Source: Betaproteobacteria bacterium (lineage in GTDB: Bacteria > Pseudomonadota > Gammaproteobacteria > Burkholderiales > SG8-41). From it: a stretch of 46,340 nt of DNA. Made by a program: the position numbers and the translations under genes. The DNA lies in the NCBI GenBank assembly GCA_947486575.1, contig CANKUB010000025.1:1-46340 (forward strand). Direction: 5' to 3'. The notes beneath the pieces were generated by a model. That model had not been told where the DNA came from. It searched no databases and saw only the letters and a list, made by a program, of their open reading frames with translations. Shown in pieces: positions 23,910 to 32,109 of the stretch; position 1 is the stretch's first letter; each line of letters starts with the position of its first letter.

Positions 23910-24911
23910 ATGAAGACTGCAATCACTGAAATGTTCTGCGGGGTGATTTTCGCTGCATCCGAGGTTGTGCTGATGTCTGGCAGCGCAGCGCTGGCGCAGG
24001 AACGAACGGCGGGAGCGACGAGCTATCCGCTTCGTCCCATCCGCATTATCGTTACGGTAGCGCCGGGGGCTGGCGCTGACGCGATTGCGCGCGCCGCAGG
24101 GCAGATATTGAACGAGCGTTTGGGCCAAACCGCGGTGGTGGATAACCGACCCGGCGGTTCCGGCGTCATCGGTTCCGAACTGGTTGCCAGAGCACCGCCT
24201 GATGGCTACACGATATTGAGTTACGCGGATGGACTGATGTTGCTCAGTGCGACCAAACGCGTGCCGTTCGACGTGCGCACAACATTTGATCCCATCGTCA
24301 ATATGACGGCTCAACCGTACATTCTTATCGTGGGCTTGAATTTGCCTGCCAAAAATATCAAGGAGCTGGTTGCCTACTCAGCCACGCAAACGCTGACGTA
24401 TGGCAGTTCCGGCGTGGGGGGCACGGTGCATCTGGGCATGGAACAACTGGCGATGCTCACTGGCGGCAAATTCATGCACGTGCCGTACAAGGGCACAGCG
24501 CCTTCCATTGTGGGCGTGATGGGCGGCGAGATACATATGGTTGCCGGCAGCGCAATTGCTGCGAGCAGCGCAATCAAGACGGGCAAGGTGCGCGGGCTGG
24601 CGGTGATGGGATTGACGCGCGTACCATCAATGCCGGATTTGCCGACTGTCGCCGAACAAGGTTGGCCCGGCTACAAGCTCACCAATCGCTATGGCCTCTT
24701 TGCACCGGCCGGTACACCCCGTGCGATTCTTGCTACGCTCAACCGCGTGGTCAGCGATGGTATGCATTCGCCACAGATGGCGCAACGGCTCGCGGCGGAG
24801 GGCGCGCAACCCGGTGAGCGCAAAACGCCTGCTGAATTAAAGACAGAATTTGCGCGCGAATATGTGGAGACGGAGCAACTGGTGAAGCGGCTCAACGTCA
24901 AGCTTAACTAA
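23910..24911 (+). CDS. Bug (TctC-like) solute receptor 5
   Basis: A 333-residue receptor from ATG 23910, which has AAGGA six bases upstream; the in-frame 5' extension lacks a leader and is rejected. The leader runs MKTAITEMFCGVIF to SAALAQ. It shows YPLRPIRIIVTVAPGAGADAI (VAPGAGAD rather than VPFxxGGxxD), AVVDNRPGGSGVIGSE, GSSGVGGTVHLGMEQL, HVPYKGTAPSIV and KVRGLAVMGLTR. It closely resembles receptor 6 along its whole length, including SSGVGGTVHLGME, PYIL and TNRY, so they are recent duplicates. Its TAA falls inside element copy 8. Confidence 0.92.
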   Translation: MKTAITEMFCGVIFAASEVVLMSGSAALAQERTAGATSYPLRPIRIIVTVAPGAGADAIARAAGQILNERLGQTAVVDNRPGGSGVIGSELVARAPPDGYTILSYADGLMLLSATKRVPFDVRTTFDPIVNMTAQPYILIVGLNLPAKNIKELVAYSATQTLTYGSSGVGGTVHLGMEQLAMLTGGKFMHVPYKGTAPSIVGVMGGEIHMVAGSAIAASSAIKTGKVRGLAVMGLTRVPSMPDLPTVAEQGWPGYKLTNRYGLFAPAGTPRAILATLNRVVSDGMHSPQMAQRLAAEGAQPGERKTPAELKTEFAREYVETEQLVKRLNVKLN

Positions 24912-24923
24912 TTGATTTTATTG
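24905..24923 (-). repeat. Dispersed 19-bp AT-rich element, copy 8 (convergent junction)
   Basis: The minus strand reads CAATAAAATCAATTAGTTA, a perfect consensus fit that contains an exact IHF consensus. It covers the stop of Bug 5 and nearly fills the 18 bp gap to the convergent Fe-ADH gene. Confidence 0.75.
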
Positions 24924-24929
24924 AATTAA

Positions 24930-26126
24930 TTACCACATCTGATTGAGTAGTTCAGTCAGTTCGGATTTGTGCTTAATCTTGCGCGCGTTCTGGTGCAGGT
25001 AAAAATCACCCATCGCGTCTTGTGCAATCTGATCGATGCCGCTTTGCGGAATGTTGGCGTCGCGCAGACGCACGGGCATACCCAGCTTGCGGTAAAAATC
25101 TTCGATGAAATCCGGCGCACATTTCGCCGCTTCTTTTTCCTGCAGGCCGCTGCCAACGCTGAGCGCATGCGCCAGCCGTGCCAGGCCACCAGCCGTTTGT
25201 TCGAGATTGAATCGCATGCACCAGGCCGTGGTTAACGAGCTGCAATCGCCGTGGCTGATGTTTGGGTAGAGCGTGTCGATCACATGTCCCAGCGACGAAA
25301 TCAGCCCGAACGCACGTCCGCGCATGCTATCCAGCGCGCGGTTGCTGAGGAATGATGCCGCAACCAGATTCATGCGTGCAGTCGTGTTGTTCTGATCAGT
25401 GCGCATCAGCGGCAAGCTCTCCAGCGAGAGTCGCAGCGCGTGCAGCAAATCAGACAGTGACAATGGATTGATGCGTGGCGATGCGACGCTGGCCATGATG
25501 CCGCCCAGCGCTGAAGCCGCCGTATTTAAAAAAAGATCAGCCGGGGCGCTCAGCAGCGCATCGTCGTCCCAGATCATTGCAAAGGGACGGGTCTTCGGAT
25601 CGAACAACTCCAGGCGGTGACTGCTCTCCACATCCTTGACGGCGGTACCGGCACGCGTCATCGCTGTACTGGGTGTGGTGAGCACCAGAATGTTCGGAAT
25701 TTTTGGTGCCATCAGTTTCGGGCTGACCGGTGGTTGGCCGGGAGGATATTGCGTGCAGATGTCGTGGATATCGCCCTTTTCGGCCAGCAGAATAATCATC
25801 GCGCGCGCAGTCACCATCGCACTGCCGCCACCAACAGCTACGATGATGTCTGCGCCAGCTTCACGCGCGGCCGCCGCCCCGGCGCGCACCGACGGTAGCG
25901 GTGACGATGTTTCCACACCATCGAAAACACCTGCAAATTTATCACCGAGGTTCGCTTTGACGCGCGCAATTAAATCGGTTTTGTTTGCCACCGATTTGCC
26001 GCACACCACGAACGCGCGCTTGGCTTTGGCGCGATCCACCTCGCCGCGTAATTCATTCAGCGCGCCTTTGCCGGCGTGCAGGCTCAAGGGGAATGAACGG
26101 TGTCGAAAGGGAGCGGAGGATTCCAT
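24930..26126 (-). CDS. Iron-containing alcohol dehydrogenase-like protein with eroded metal site
   Basis: A 398-residue protein of the Fe-ADH/maleylacetate reductase superfamily. The dinucleotide motif is AVGGGSAMVTARA (98-109), with Thr where the family usually has Asp (GGGSxxDxAK). The four metal ligands of the family are normally one Asp and three His. Here the first two appear lost: SALGGIM (205-211) stands where DALxHxIE is usual, giving Ser and Gly. Later histidines remain as His281 (GHVIDTLY) and His292 (ISHGD). C-terminal residues DANIPQSGIDQIAQDAMGDF are family-like. It could be a metal-independent reductase, as reported for some maleylacetate reductases, or inactive. It is divergent from the CoA-transferase. 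Confidence 0.82.
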   Translation of the reverse strand: MESSAPFRHRSFPLSLHAGKGALNELRGEVDRAKAKRAFVVCGKSVANKTDLIARVKANLGDKFAGVFDGVETSSPLPSVRAGAAAAREAGADIIVAVGGGSAMVTARAMIILLAEKGDIHDICTQYPPGQPPVSPKLMAPKIPNILVLTTPSTAMTRAGTAVKDVESSHRLELFDPKTRPFAMIWDDDALLSAPADLFLNTAASALGGIMASVASPRINPLSLSDLLHALRLSLESLPLMRTDQNNTTARMNLVAASFLSNRALDSMRGRAFGLISSLGHVIDTLYPNISHGDCSSLTTAWCMRFNLEQTAGGLARLAHALSVGSGLQEKEAAKCAPDFIEDFYRKLGMPVRLRDANIPQSGIDQIAQDAMGDFYLHQNARKIKHKSELTELLNQMW

Positions 26127-26250
26127 GTTGTGTTACTCGCAAATGTATCGGTGACTAAGGCGCACATGATACGTGGACGCGCACCCTTAGGAAAGTCAGA
26201 AGTCAGTGCGAGTGTCCATCCGCAGTATGAACGACTGTTGCATCACGATC

Positions 26251-26297
26251 CTACTCGTCGTACATTCCCCGCTGATCACACGCACGTGTACGAGTAG
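26251..26297. promoter_or_regulatory. Long-spaced inverted repeat in the Fe-ADH/CoA-transferase divergent region
   Basis: CTACTCGTCGTACA (26251-26264) and TGTACGAGTAG (26287-26297) pair over eleven bases with a two-base bulge and a 22 bp spacer. A second, shorter dyad (TGTAAT/ATTACA, 26322-26339) follows. Both lie between two divergent genes, where operators would be expected. Confidence 0.35.
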
Positions 26298-26325
26298 TTC
26301 GCAAATTTTTTGGAGATAGTTTGTA

Positions 26326-26388
26326 ATGGAACAATTACACCGTTTGCACGTTAATAAAACTAAAAACTGCCACGGACTCGCGTCATGA
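26326..26388 (+). CDS. Putative 20-aa leader peptide coupled to the CoA-transferase
   Basis: ATG 26326 opens MEQLHRLHVNKTKNCHGLAS, ending in TGA that overlaps the CoA-transferase start as ATGA (26385-26388). GGAG lies 10 bases before its start, whereas the CoA-transferase ATG itself has no Shine-Dalgarno. The arrangement suggests translation of the CoA-transferase by coupling. The peptide has three His and two Lys but no run that would indicate classical attenuation. It could also be a chance ORF. Confidence 0.4.
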   Translation: MEQLHRLHVNKTKNCHGLAS

Positions 26389-27599
26389 GCAAGCTACCGC
26401 TTGAAGGTATGCGCGTGGTCGAATTCGGCCAGATCATTTCGGGGCCGACGGCGGGTTTGATTTTTGGCGACATGGGTGCTGATGTCGTCAAGGTGGAGCC
26501 TATTGATGCAGGGATGCCGAGTCGGCCGAACAACCTGCGCAATGGTTCCTTTTTCTACTTTAATCGCAACAAGCGTGGTGTGGCGGTAAATATCGCCACA
26601 CCTGAAGGACTTGAAGTGGCGCTGCGCTTGATCAAGCGCGCGGACATTCTGATCGAGAACATGGCGCCGGGTACGATGGACCGTCTGGGGCTGGGCTACG
26701 CGAAGATGCGTGAACATAATCCGCGACTCGTCTATTGCAGTATTAAAGGTTATCTCACGGGCCCCAATCAATCACGGCCTTTGATGGATGAGCCGGGACA
26801 AATGGCGTCGGGCCTTGCCTATATGACAGGGCTTCCTGGCCAGCCGTTGCGCGCGGGTGCATCCGTGGTGGATATTGGTGCGGCTACTTACGCTGTGATT
26901 GGCGTGATGGCCGCGCTGCTGGAGCGGCAAACCACGGGCAAAGGGCAGCACATCACCGGCGGGTTGTTCGAGACCGCGTTGTTTTATGTGGGTCAGCACA
27001 TGTCCAACGCGCAACTCTCTGGTGAGGAACCGGTGCCGATGTCAACCGCGCGATCTGCCAAGGGCGGACGCACGGCGATTTATGACCTGTTCAAATGCAA
27101 GGGTGGCAAGCAGGTATTCATCGGCATCATGAGCGATCCGCAATGGGTACGTGCATGCGCCGTGCTCGGCATGGAAGACCTGGTGAACGATCCCGCTTTG
27201 AAGTACAACGCGGGCCGTGGTGCGCAGCGTGACATGCTGATGGCGCGCATCAGTAAAGCCGTGGCTGATCGTGAGAGTAAAGAGGTTGTGGATGCGCTGG
27301 TGAAAGCTGGCGTGACTGTCGCGCCGGTGAACACGCCACTCAGCGTGATGGATGATGAGCATGTGTCCGCAGAGGGACGCACACTGCCTGCAGAGATCGG
27401 CGGCAAGCGCGGACGCCTGCCGCCGCTGCCCTACGAAAGCAGTGAGTATAAATTCTCGGTGCGCCACCACGCGCCTGCAGCGCCGGGCAAGCACACGGGA
27501 GAAGTGCTGCAGGAGCTGGGTTATACCGTCGCAGAGATTGAAGCGATGGCACACAAAGGGCTGGTGCGCGGGCCAGACTTGCCCAATAAGGCCCAATAA
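26385..27599 (+). CDS. Class III CoA-transferase (CaiB/BaiF family)
   Basis: A 404-residue CoA-transferase that moves CoA between carboxylic acids via an aspartyl-CoA thioester; Asp135 in PLMDEPGQMASGL is the expected nucleophile. Family segments are PLEGMRVVEFGQIISGP, LGDMGADVVKVEP-like FGDMGADVVKVEP, NKRGVAVNIATPEG, DILIENMAPGTMDRLGLGY and GKGQHITGGLFETAL. It would activate an imported acid for the MaoC or lyase steps encoded around it. It starts at ATG 26385 overlapping the leader stop. A 10-bp tandem duplication at the 3' end has changed its last residues to PNKAQ. Confidence 0.92.
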   Translation: MSKLPLEGMRVVEFGQIISGPTAGLIFGDMGADVVKVEPIDAGMPSRPNNLRNGSFFYFNRNKRGVAVNIATPEGLEVALRLIKRADILIENMAPGTMDRLGLGYAKMREHNPRLVYCSIKGYLTGPNQSRPLMDEPGQMASGLAYMTGLPGQPLRAGASVVDIGAATYAVIGVMAALLERQTTGKGQHITGGLFETALFYVGQHMSNAQLSGEEPVPMSTARSAKGGRTAIYDLFKCKGGKQVFIGIMSDPQWVRACAVLGMEDLVNDPALKYNAGRGAQRDMLMARISKAVADRESKEVVDALVKAGVTVAPVNTPLSVMDDEHVSAEGRTLPAEIGGKRGRLPPLPYESSEYKFSVRHHAPAAPGKHTGEVLQELGYTVAEIEAMAHKGLVRGPDLPNKAQ

Positions 27600-27600
27600 G
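27581..27600 (+). repeat. Perfect 10-bp tandem duplication across the CoA-transferase stop
   Basis: GCCCAATAAG occurs twice in direct succession. The second copy is read in another frame and provides the TAA stop at 27597-27599. Without it the frame would read on as PNKVADESE and end at 27630. Confidence 0.85.
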
Positions 27601-27668
27601 GTTGCCGACGAATCGGAATGACGTCTTAAGCGGTAGCGGTAAGGACTAAGTGCACGTGTAACGCAGGG

Positions 27669-28679
27669 ATGAGAAATATCGTGATCCGGAAATCGAGTCG
27701 TCGATCAACACCCGCATGGCTCTGCTACTTCGCGCTCAGTGCGCTCTGCATCATGAGCACGACAGTGCATGCGCAGGACAAACCGCCAGGCTACCCGGTG
27801 CGGCCCATACGAATCATCATCGGCGTGGCGCCTGGCGCCGGCAGCGACATGGTTGCGCGCGCAACCGCGCAGCTATTGATTGATCGTTGGGGCCAGAATG
27901 TCGTGGTCGATCCGCGGCCCGGCGGTGGCGGCGTGATTGCTTCGGAGTTAGCGTCCAAAGCGTCGCCAGACGGATATACCTTGTATCAGTCTGGTGATGG
28001 ATTGCTGTTTCAAGGCGCGACGAAACGGGTTGCTTTCGACATACTCAAGACTTTCGATCCCGTTGTCAGCTTGACTCAGCAGCCTTATATTCTGCTCGCC
28101 AATTTGAGTATTCCCGCCAAGACGATCAAGGAGCTTGTCACGCTTTCAGCAGCCAAGCCGCTGACGTATGCCGGAAGCTCTGGTGTTGGCGGCACGGTTC
28201 ATTTGGGTATGGAAAAGTTCGCCAAGCTTTCTGGCATGCAGTTAAAGCACGTTGCATACAAAGGGAGTGCACCATCACTGCTTGCGCTGATGGGTGGAGA
28301 GGTCAATTTAGGTGTGACCAGTGTGATGTCGGCCACTGCTGCGATACGCAGCGGCAAGGTGCGCGGCGTGGCTGCACTGGGCTTGAAGCGCGCATCGTCG
28401 CTGCCTGATTTGCCGACGCTTGCTGAACAGGGCATTCCCAATTTCAAGATTACCAATCGTTACAATCTGTGGGTGCGGTCGGGAACGCCGCGCCCGATTA
28501 TCGTGGCAATCAACCGCGTGTTGAGTGAGGGTATGCATACACCGCAGATGGTGCAGAAGCTGGCGGCCGATGGCAGCGAGCCTGCGGAGCGCGCGACACC
28601 AGAGCAACTCAAGGCAAATCTTGCCCGTGAATATGTTGAACTGGAGCGCCAGGTGAAGGAACTGGGCCTGAAGTTCTAG
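27669..28679 (+). CDS. Bug (TctC-like) solute receptor 6
   Basis: A 336-residue receptor with a long Arg-rich leader, MRNIVIRKSSRRSTPAWLCY, ending HAQ. It shows YPVRPIRIIIGVAPGAGSD, VVVDPRPGGGGVIASE, SSGVGGTVHLGMEKF, HVAYKGSAPSLLALMGGE and VRGVAALGLKR. It pairs with receptor 5 as a near duplicate; the two flank the Fe-ADH and CoA-transferase. It is the receptor nearest to TctB-TctA (290 bp upstream), so it is the best candidate for the cognate receptor of that transporter, though a small opposite-strand gene may lie between. Confidence 0.92.
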   Translation: MRNIVIRKSSRRSTPAWLCYFALSALCIMSTTVHAQDKPPGYPVRPIRIIIGVAPGAGSDMVARATAQLLIDRWGQNVVVDPRPGGGGVIASELASKASPDGYTLYQSGDGLLFQGATKRVAFDILKTFDPVVSLTQQPYILLANLSIPAKTIKELVTLSAAKPLTYAGSSGVGGTVHLGMEKFAKLSGMQLKHVAYKGSAPSLLALMGGEVNLGVTSVMSATAAIRSGKVRGVAALGLKRASSLPDLPTLAEQGIPNFKITNRYNLWVRSGTPRPIIVAINRVLSEGMHTPQMVQKLAADGSEPAERATPEQLKANLAREYVELERQVKELGLKF

Positions 28680-28697
28680 CGAAGCGCGTTACTTACG

Positions 28698-28874
28698 TTA
28701 CGGCTTCTTGGTTAGATGATCGTTCTGAATCCGGGTGAGATTCATGCCTTCAGTACTGGCATGCGGAAACAACCAACCGGCTGTGCATAGAAACACGAGA
28801 AAGCGGCTTAAGCGGCCCAGTCTGCGCAGTAACGTGGGGGGCGATGACGTGGTTGATTCAGTGTGATTCATCAT
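28698..28874 (-). CDS. Putative small membrane protein (58 aa)
   Basis: ATG 28874 opens a 58-codon frame. The product has a polar Thr/Ser/Pro head (MMNHTESTTSSPPT), a basic stretch (LLRRLGRLSR), one hydrophobic segment (FLVFLCTAGWLF) and a polar tail ending LTKKP. This Arg-then-hydrophobic order suits a single-pass inner-membrane peptide. GAGG lies ten bases upstream and TATAAT overlaps the start region on the minus strand, so any transcript would have a short leader or the true start may be later. I recognise no family. It fills an otherwise empty gap between Bug 6 and TctB on the opposite strand. Confidence 0.4.
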   Translation of the reverse strand: MMNHTESTTSSPPTLLRRLGRLSRFLVFLCTAGWLFPHASTEGMNLTRIQNDHLTKKP

Positions 28875-28968
28875 TGCATTATAGCCTCAGACAAGCGGCT
28901 TGCCGGGTTTGCAGTAAGCTAAAGATTCATCCATTCGAGTCTGGTTCGAGTCAAGTAGGGGAGGCGCC

Positions 28969-29442
28969 ATGCAGCTGAAAATCAAGAATCCTCAGGATTT
29001 TTGGTGCGGGATACTGTTTATTGTGTTTGGAGGGCTGGCGATTTACCTGTCACGCGATTATGAGATGGGTAGCGCCTTGCGCATGGGGCCTGGTTATTTT
29101 CCGACCTGGCTGGGCGGTATCCTCATGGGGTTCGGTGTGATTATCGGCAGCTTGGCTTTCAGAATAGAGGGCGAAGAGAATCAAGGCTTGGGATTGGGTG
29201 AGTGGGCGTGGCGGCCGTGGCTGGTCTTAACCGCCACGCTATCGCTCTTTGCCGTGCTGATGGAAGTGGAATTTGGCTTCGTGCCTTCCCTTATCGTGCT
29301 GATTATCGGCTGCGCACTGGCACATAAAGATGTGCATTGGCGCGAGACTATCCTGCTCAGCCTGTGCGTCACTGCCGGTGCGGTTGCCATCTTCTCGTAT
29401 GGTCTTGGCATGCCGTACCTGTTGTTCTGGTGGAGCAAGTAA
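28969..29442 (+). CDS. tctB: Tripartite tricarboxylate transporter small membrane subunit TctB
   Basis: A 157-residue protein with four hydrophobic segments. It begins MQLKIKNPQDFWCGILFIVFGG and contains RDYEMGSALRMGPGYFPTWLGG, the TctB fingerprint. It is the small permease subunit that works with TctA and a Bug receptor to import carboxylates using a cation gradient. GGGGAGG precedes ATG 28969. The TAA overlaps the ATG of TctA by one base (TAATG), giving tight coupling. It is the only TctB in the window. Confidence 0.92.
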   Translation: MQLKIKNPQDFWCGILFIVFGGLAIYLSRDYEMGSALRMGPGYFPTWLGGILMGFGVIIGSLAFRIEGEENQGLGLGEWAWRPWLVLTATLSLFAVLMEVEFGFVPSLIVLIIGCALAHKDVHWRETILLSLCVTAGAVAIFSYGLGMPYLLFWWSK

Positions 29443-30953
29443 TGGAACAGCTCCTGCAAAACCTGCTATTGGGATTCAGCGTGGCGTTGACGCTGCAAAA
29501 CCTCGCGTATTGTTTTTTCGGGGTTTTTCTCGGCACCATGATTGGTGTGCTGCCGGGCATCGGGCCGTTGGCCACCATGGCCATGCTTTTGCCTTTGACT
29601 TACACCTTGCCGCCAGTGTCGGCGCTGATCATGTTGGCCGGCATTTACTACGGGTCGGATTATGGCGGCTCAACCACGGCAATACTGGTTAATTTACCCG
29701 GCGAAGGGTCGTCGGTCGTCACCTTGCTCGATGGTCACCCAATGGCGCAGCAAGGCAGAGCAGGTCCTGCTTTGGCGATGGCCGCGATAGGCTCGTTTTT
29801 CGCGGGTTGCGTAGGCACGTTAATCATTGCGCTGGTGGGGCCGCCGCTCGCCAATATTGCGCTCAAATTCGGCTCGCCCGAGTATTTCTCGCTGATGGTG
29901 ATGGCGCTGGTATGCGCCTCGGTGGTGGGAACAGGGTCTTTGCTTAAGTCGCTTGCCATGGTGGTGGCAGGGCTGCTCATAGGCATTGTCGGCACGGATG
30001 TGACTTCAGGCAAATCGCGTTTCACGTTTGGCGTGCCTGAGTTGAGTGACGGCGTTGGTATCGCTGTCGTGGCGATGGGCTTTTTTGGCTTGACGGAGAT
30101 CGTCAAAAATCTTGGCAGCAAGCAAATAACACCTACCATTCTGCAGGGCAAAATCAAAGGCTTGATGCCGCGCTGGGAGGATCTGAAAATCTGCTTTGGC
30201 CCCATGTTGCGTGGCAGTTCCATCGGCGCTATTTTCGGGCCGCTGCCGGGACTGGGTGGCACTATCAGTGCGTTTACGTCTTATATGGCAGAAAAAAAAC
30301 TGGCCAAGGATCCATCGCGTTTTGGCAAAGGCGCCATCGAAGGAGTGGCCGGCCCCGAAACCGCCAACAACGCCTGCGCGCAGACTACTTTTGTACCGAT
30401 GCTGACGCTGGGCATTCCGGGCAGTGCCTCAATGGCGTTGATGCTGGGGGCGATGATGATCCACGGCATTACGCCGGGGCCGCAAGTCATGACAGCGCGG
30501 CCCGACTTATTCTGGGGACTGATCGCAAGCATGTGGATCGGCAATTTGATGCTGCTGATGCTTAACTTGCCGCTGATCGGTATCTGGGTCAGGCTGCTGC
30601 AGGTGCCCTACCGCCTGCTGTTTCCGATCATCATGACCATGATGGGCATCGGCATCTATAGTCTGAACAGCTCCGGCACGGACGTATTGCTGATGGCGTT
30701 TTTCGGCTTTATTGGCTACATCCTGGTGAAGCTCGGCTGTTCGTTCCCGCCCTTGATTCTTGCGATGGTGCTGGGGCCGCTGATGGAGGAGAACCTGCGG
30801 CGCTCCATGCTGCTATCGGATGGTGATCCAACGGTTTTCTTTACGCGGCCGCTGAGTGCCGGGTTTATGCTTGCTACCGGAATTTTACTGCTGCTGTTCA
30901 CGCGGCCGGCACTGCGAAAAAAGCGTAAAGAAGTCCTCACGGAAGAAGGGTAA
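29442..30953 (+). CDS. tctA: Tripartite tricarboxylate transporter large permease TctA
   Basis: A 503-residue polytopic membrane protein with about 11-12 hydrophobic segments. TctA motifs are GTMIGVLPGIGPLATMAMLLP, YYGSDYGGSTTAILVNLPGE and, in the second half, GPLPGLGGTISAF and PLTLGIPGS-like LTLGIPGSASMALML. ATG 29442 has GGAG upstream and overlaps the TctB stop. In-frame sequence back to 29337 lies inside tctB and is not the start. The C-terminus is Lys-rich and cytosolic. It provides the translocation path for a Bug receptor, of which there are eleven nearby but only one TctAB. Confidence 0.94.
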   Translation: MEQLLQNLLLGFSVALTLQNLAYCFFGVFLGTMIGVLPGIGPLATMAMLLPLTYTLPPVSALIMLAGIYYGSDYGGSTTAILVNLPGEGSSVVTLLDGHPMAQQGRAGPALAMAAIGSFFAGCVGTLIIALVGPPLANIALKFGSPEYFSLMVMALVCASVVGTGSLLKSLAMVVAGLLIGIVGTDVTSGKSRFTFGVPELSDGVGIAVVAMGFFGLTEIVKNLGSKQITPTILQGKIKGLMPRWEDLKICFGPMLRGSSIGAIFGPLPGLGGTISAFTSYMAEKKLAKDPSRFGKGAIEGVAGPETANNACAQTTFVPMLTLGIPGSASMALMLGAMMIHGITPGPQVMTARPDLFWGLIASMWIGNLMLLMLNLPLIGIWVRLLQVPYRLLFPIIMTMMGIGIYSLNSSGTDVLLMAFFGFIGYILVKLGCSFPPLILAMVLGPLMEENLRRSMLLSDGDPTVFFTRPLSAGFMLATGILLLLFTRPALRKKRKEVLTEEG

Positions 30954-30961
30954 CGTAGCGT

Positions 30962-31951
30962 TTACTGTTCCAGTTTGATTTTCGCGGATTTGATGATGTT
31001 GGCGTATTTGGCGTGATCGGTTTTGATCAGCGCAGCAAATTGATCTGGCGTGGAAATGAATGGATCCATGCCCTGGCTCGACAGTTTTTCGCGGATATCG
31101 GGCAGCGATAATATTCGCGTAATTTCCGTACTGAGTTTGTCGATCACCGGTCGTGGCGTGGCGACCTGCGCGAGAAATCCATACCAGACGTTGAGTGCAA
31201 ATCCCTTTAAACCGGCTTCACCGGCAGTTGGTACCGCAGGTAGTGCTGTCAGGCGCGAGTCACCTGTGCTTGCCAGTGCGACGAGCCTGCCGCTCTTGAT
31301 GTGTCCGATGGCAACGATGGGCGGGCTGTAATACATGTGTATCTGGCCGCCCACGGTGTCGGTGAGCGCGGGTATCGATCCTTTGTACGGTATGTGCTGC
31401 GTTTTGACGCCCGCCTGCATATTGAAAAACTCGCCCGCCAGATGTGTCACGGTACCGCTGCCGCCAGAACCGTAATTCAGTTGCCCCGGTTTGCTTTTGG
31501 CGAGCGCAATCAGTTGTTGAAGATTCCTCGCGGGCAGAGATGGATGAATCACCAACACCAGTTGCGTGTTGGCAATGGTGGCTACAGCGGCAAAATCCTT
31601 GATGACATCGTAGGGTGTAGGCGCAAGATTCGGCACGATCACGTGCGAGCTGAGTATCGACAGCAGCGTGTAGCCATCCGCGGGCGATTTGACCATCGCT
31701 TCGGTGCCGATGACGGTGTTTCCGCCGGGCCGGTTGTCGACGATGACCGGCTGACCCCAGGCTTCGGTGAGTTTTGGGCCGACCAGCCGCGCCATGATGT
31801 CGGTGGTGCCGCCAGCAGGGTAGGGGCTAACAATGCGAATCGGCTTTGATGGATAAATCGTCTGCGCATCGGCGGACGCTGACAAGCCCAGCAGCAGGCC
31901 TGCGCTGATATGCCGCGTCAGTGCGGCGCATCGGTTCGATTTGACGGTCAT
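30962..31951 (-). CDS. Bug (TctC-like) solute receptor 7
   Basis: A 329-residue receptor starting at ATG 31951 with AGAAGGA upstream; the in-frame extension beyond lacks leader character. Leader MTVKSNRCAALTRHISAGLL ends ADAQ. It shows YPSKPIRIVSPYPAGGTTDI, VIVDNRPGGNTVIGTE, LNYGSGGSGTVTHLAGE, HIPYKGSIPALTD and GRLVALASTGDSR. It is convergent with tctA (9 bp) and divergent from receptor 8 across 158 bp. GGNTVIGTE links it with receptors 8 and 10. Confidence 0.92.
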   Translation of the reverse strand: MTVKSNRCAALTRHISAGLLLGLSASADAQTIYPSKPIRIVSPYPAGGTTDIMARLVGPKLTEAWGQPVIVDNRPGGNTVIGTEAMVKSPADGYTLLSILSSHVIVPNLAPTPYDVIKDFAAVATIANTQLVLVIHPSLPARNLQQLIALAKSKPGQLNYGSGGSGTVTHLAGEFFNMQAGVKTQHIPYKGSIPALTDTVGGQIHMYYSPPIVAIGHIKSGRLVALASTGDSRLTALPAVPTAGEAGLKGFALNVWYGFLAQVATPRPVIDKLSTEITRILSLPDIREKLSSQGMDPFISTPDQFAALIKTDHAKYANIIKSAKIKLEQ

Positions 31952-32109
31952 GGCACCATCCTTCTGAAGTAATCCTGAAGTATTCCGATACCGATGGCCG
32001 TAGTCAACCCATGATCGTTGAAGCGTTTTTGCCCATTGGCTGGCGCTTGGCAAGCGCGCTGCGACTCTGTAGGCTTCGCCCACAAAGACTGGCCTGAGGA
32101 GGCAACCGG

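Noticed and set aside
26340-26370. Further copy of the AT-rich element before the CoA-transferase
   Set aside because: TTAATAAAACTAAAAACTG shares only the 5' A-rich half and lacks CAAnnnnTTA.
28943-28952. GGTTCGAGTC resembling a tRNA T-loop
   Set aside because: No pairing T-stem, anticodon arm or acceptor stem around it; it belongs to a short direct repeat of TTCGAGTC.
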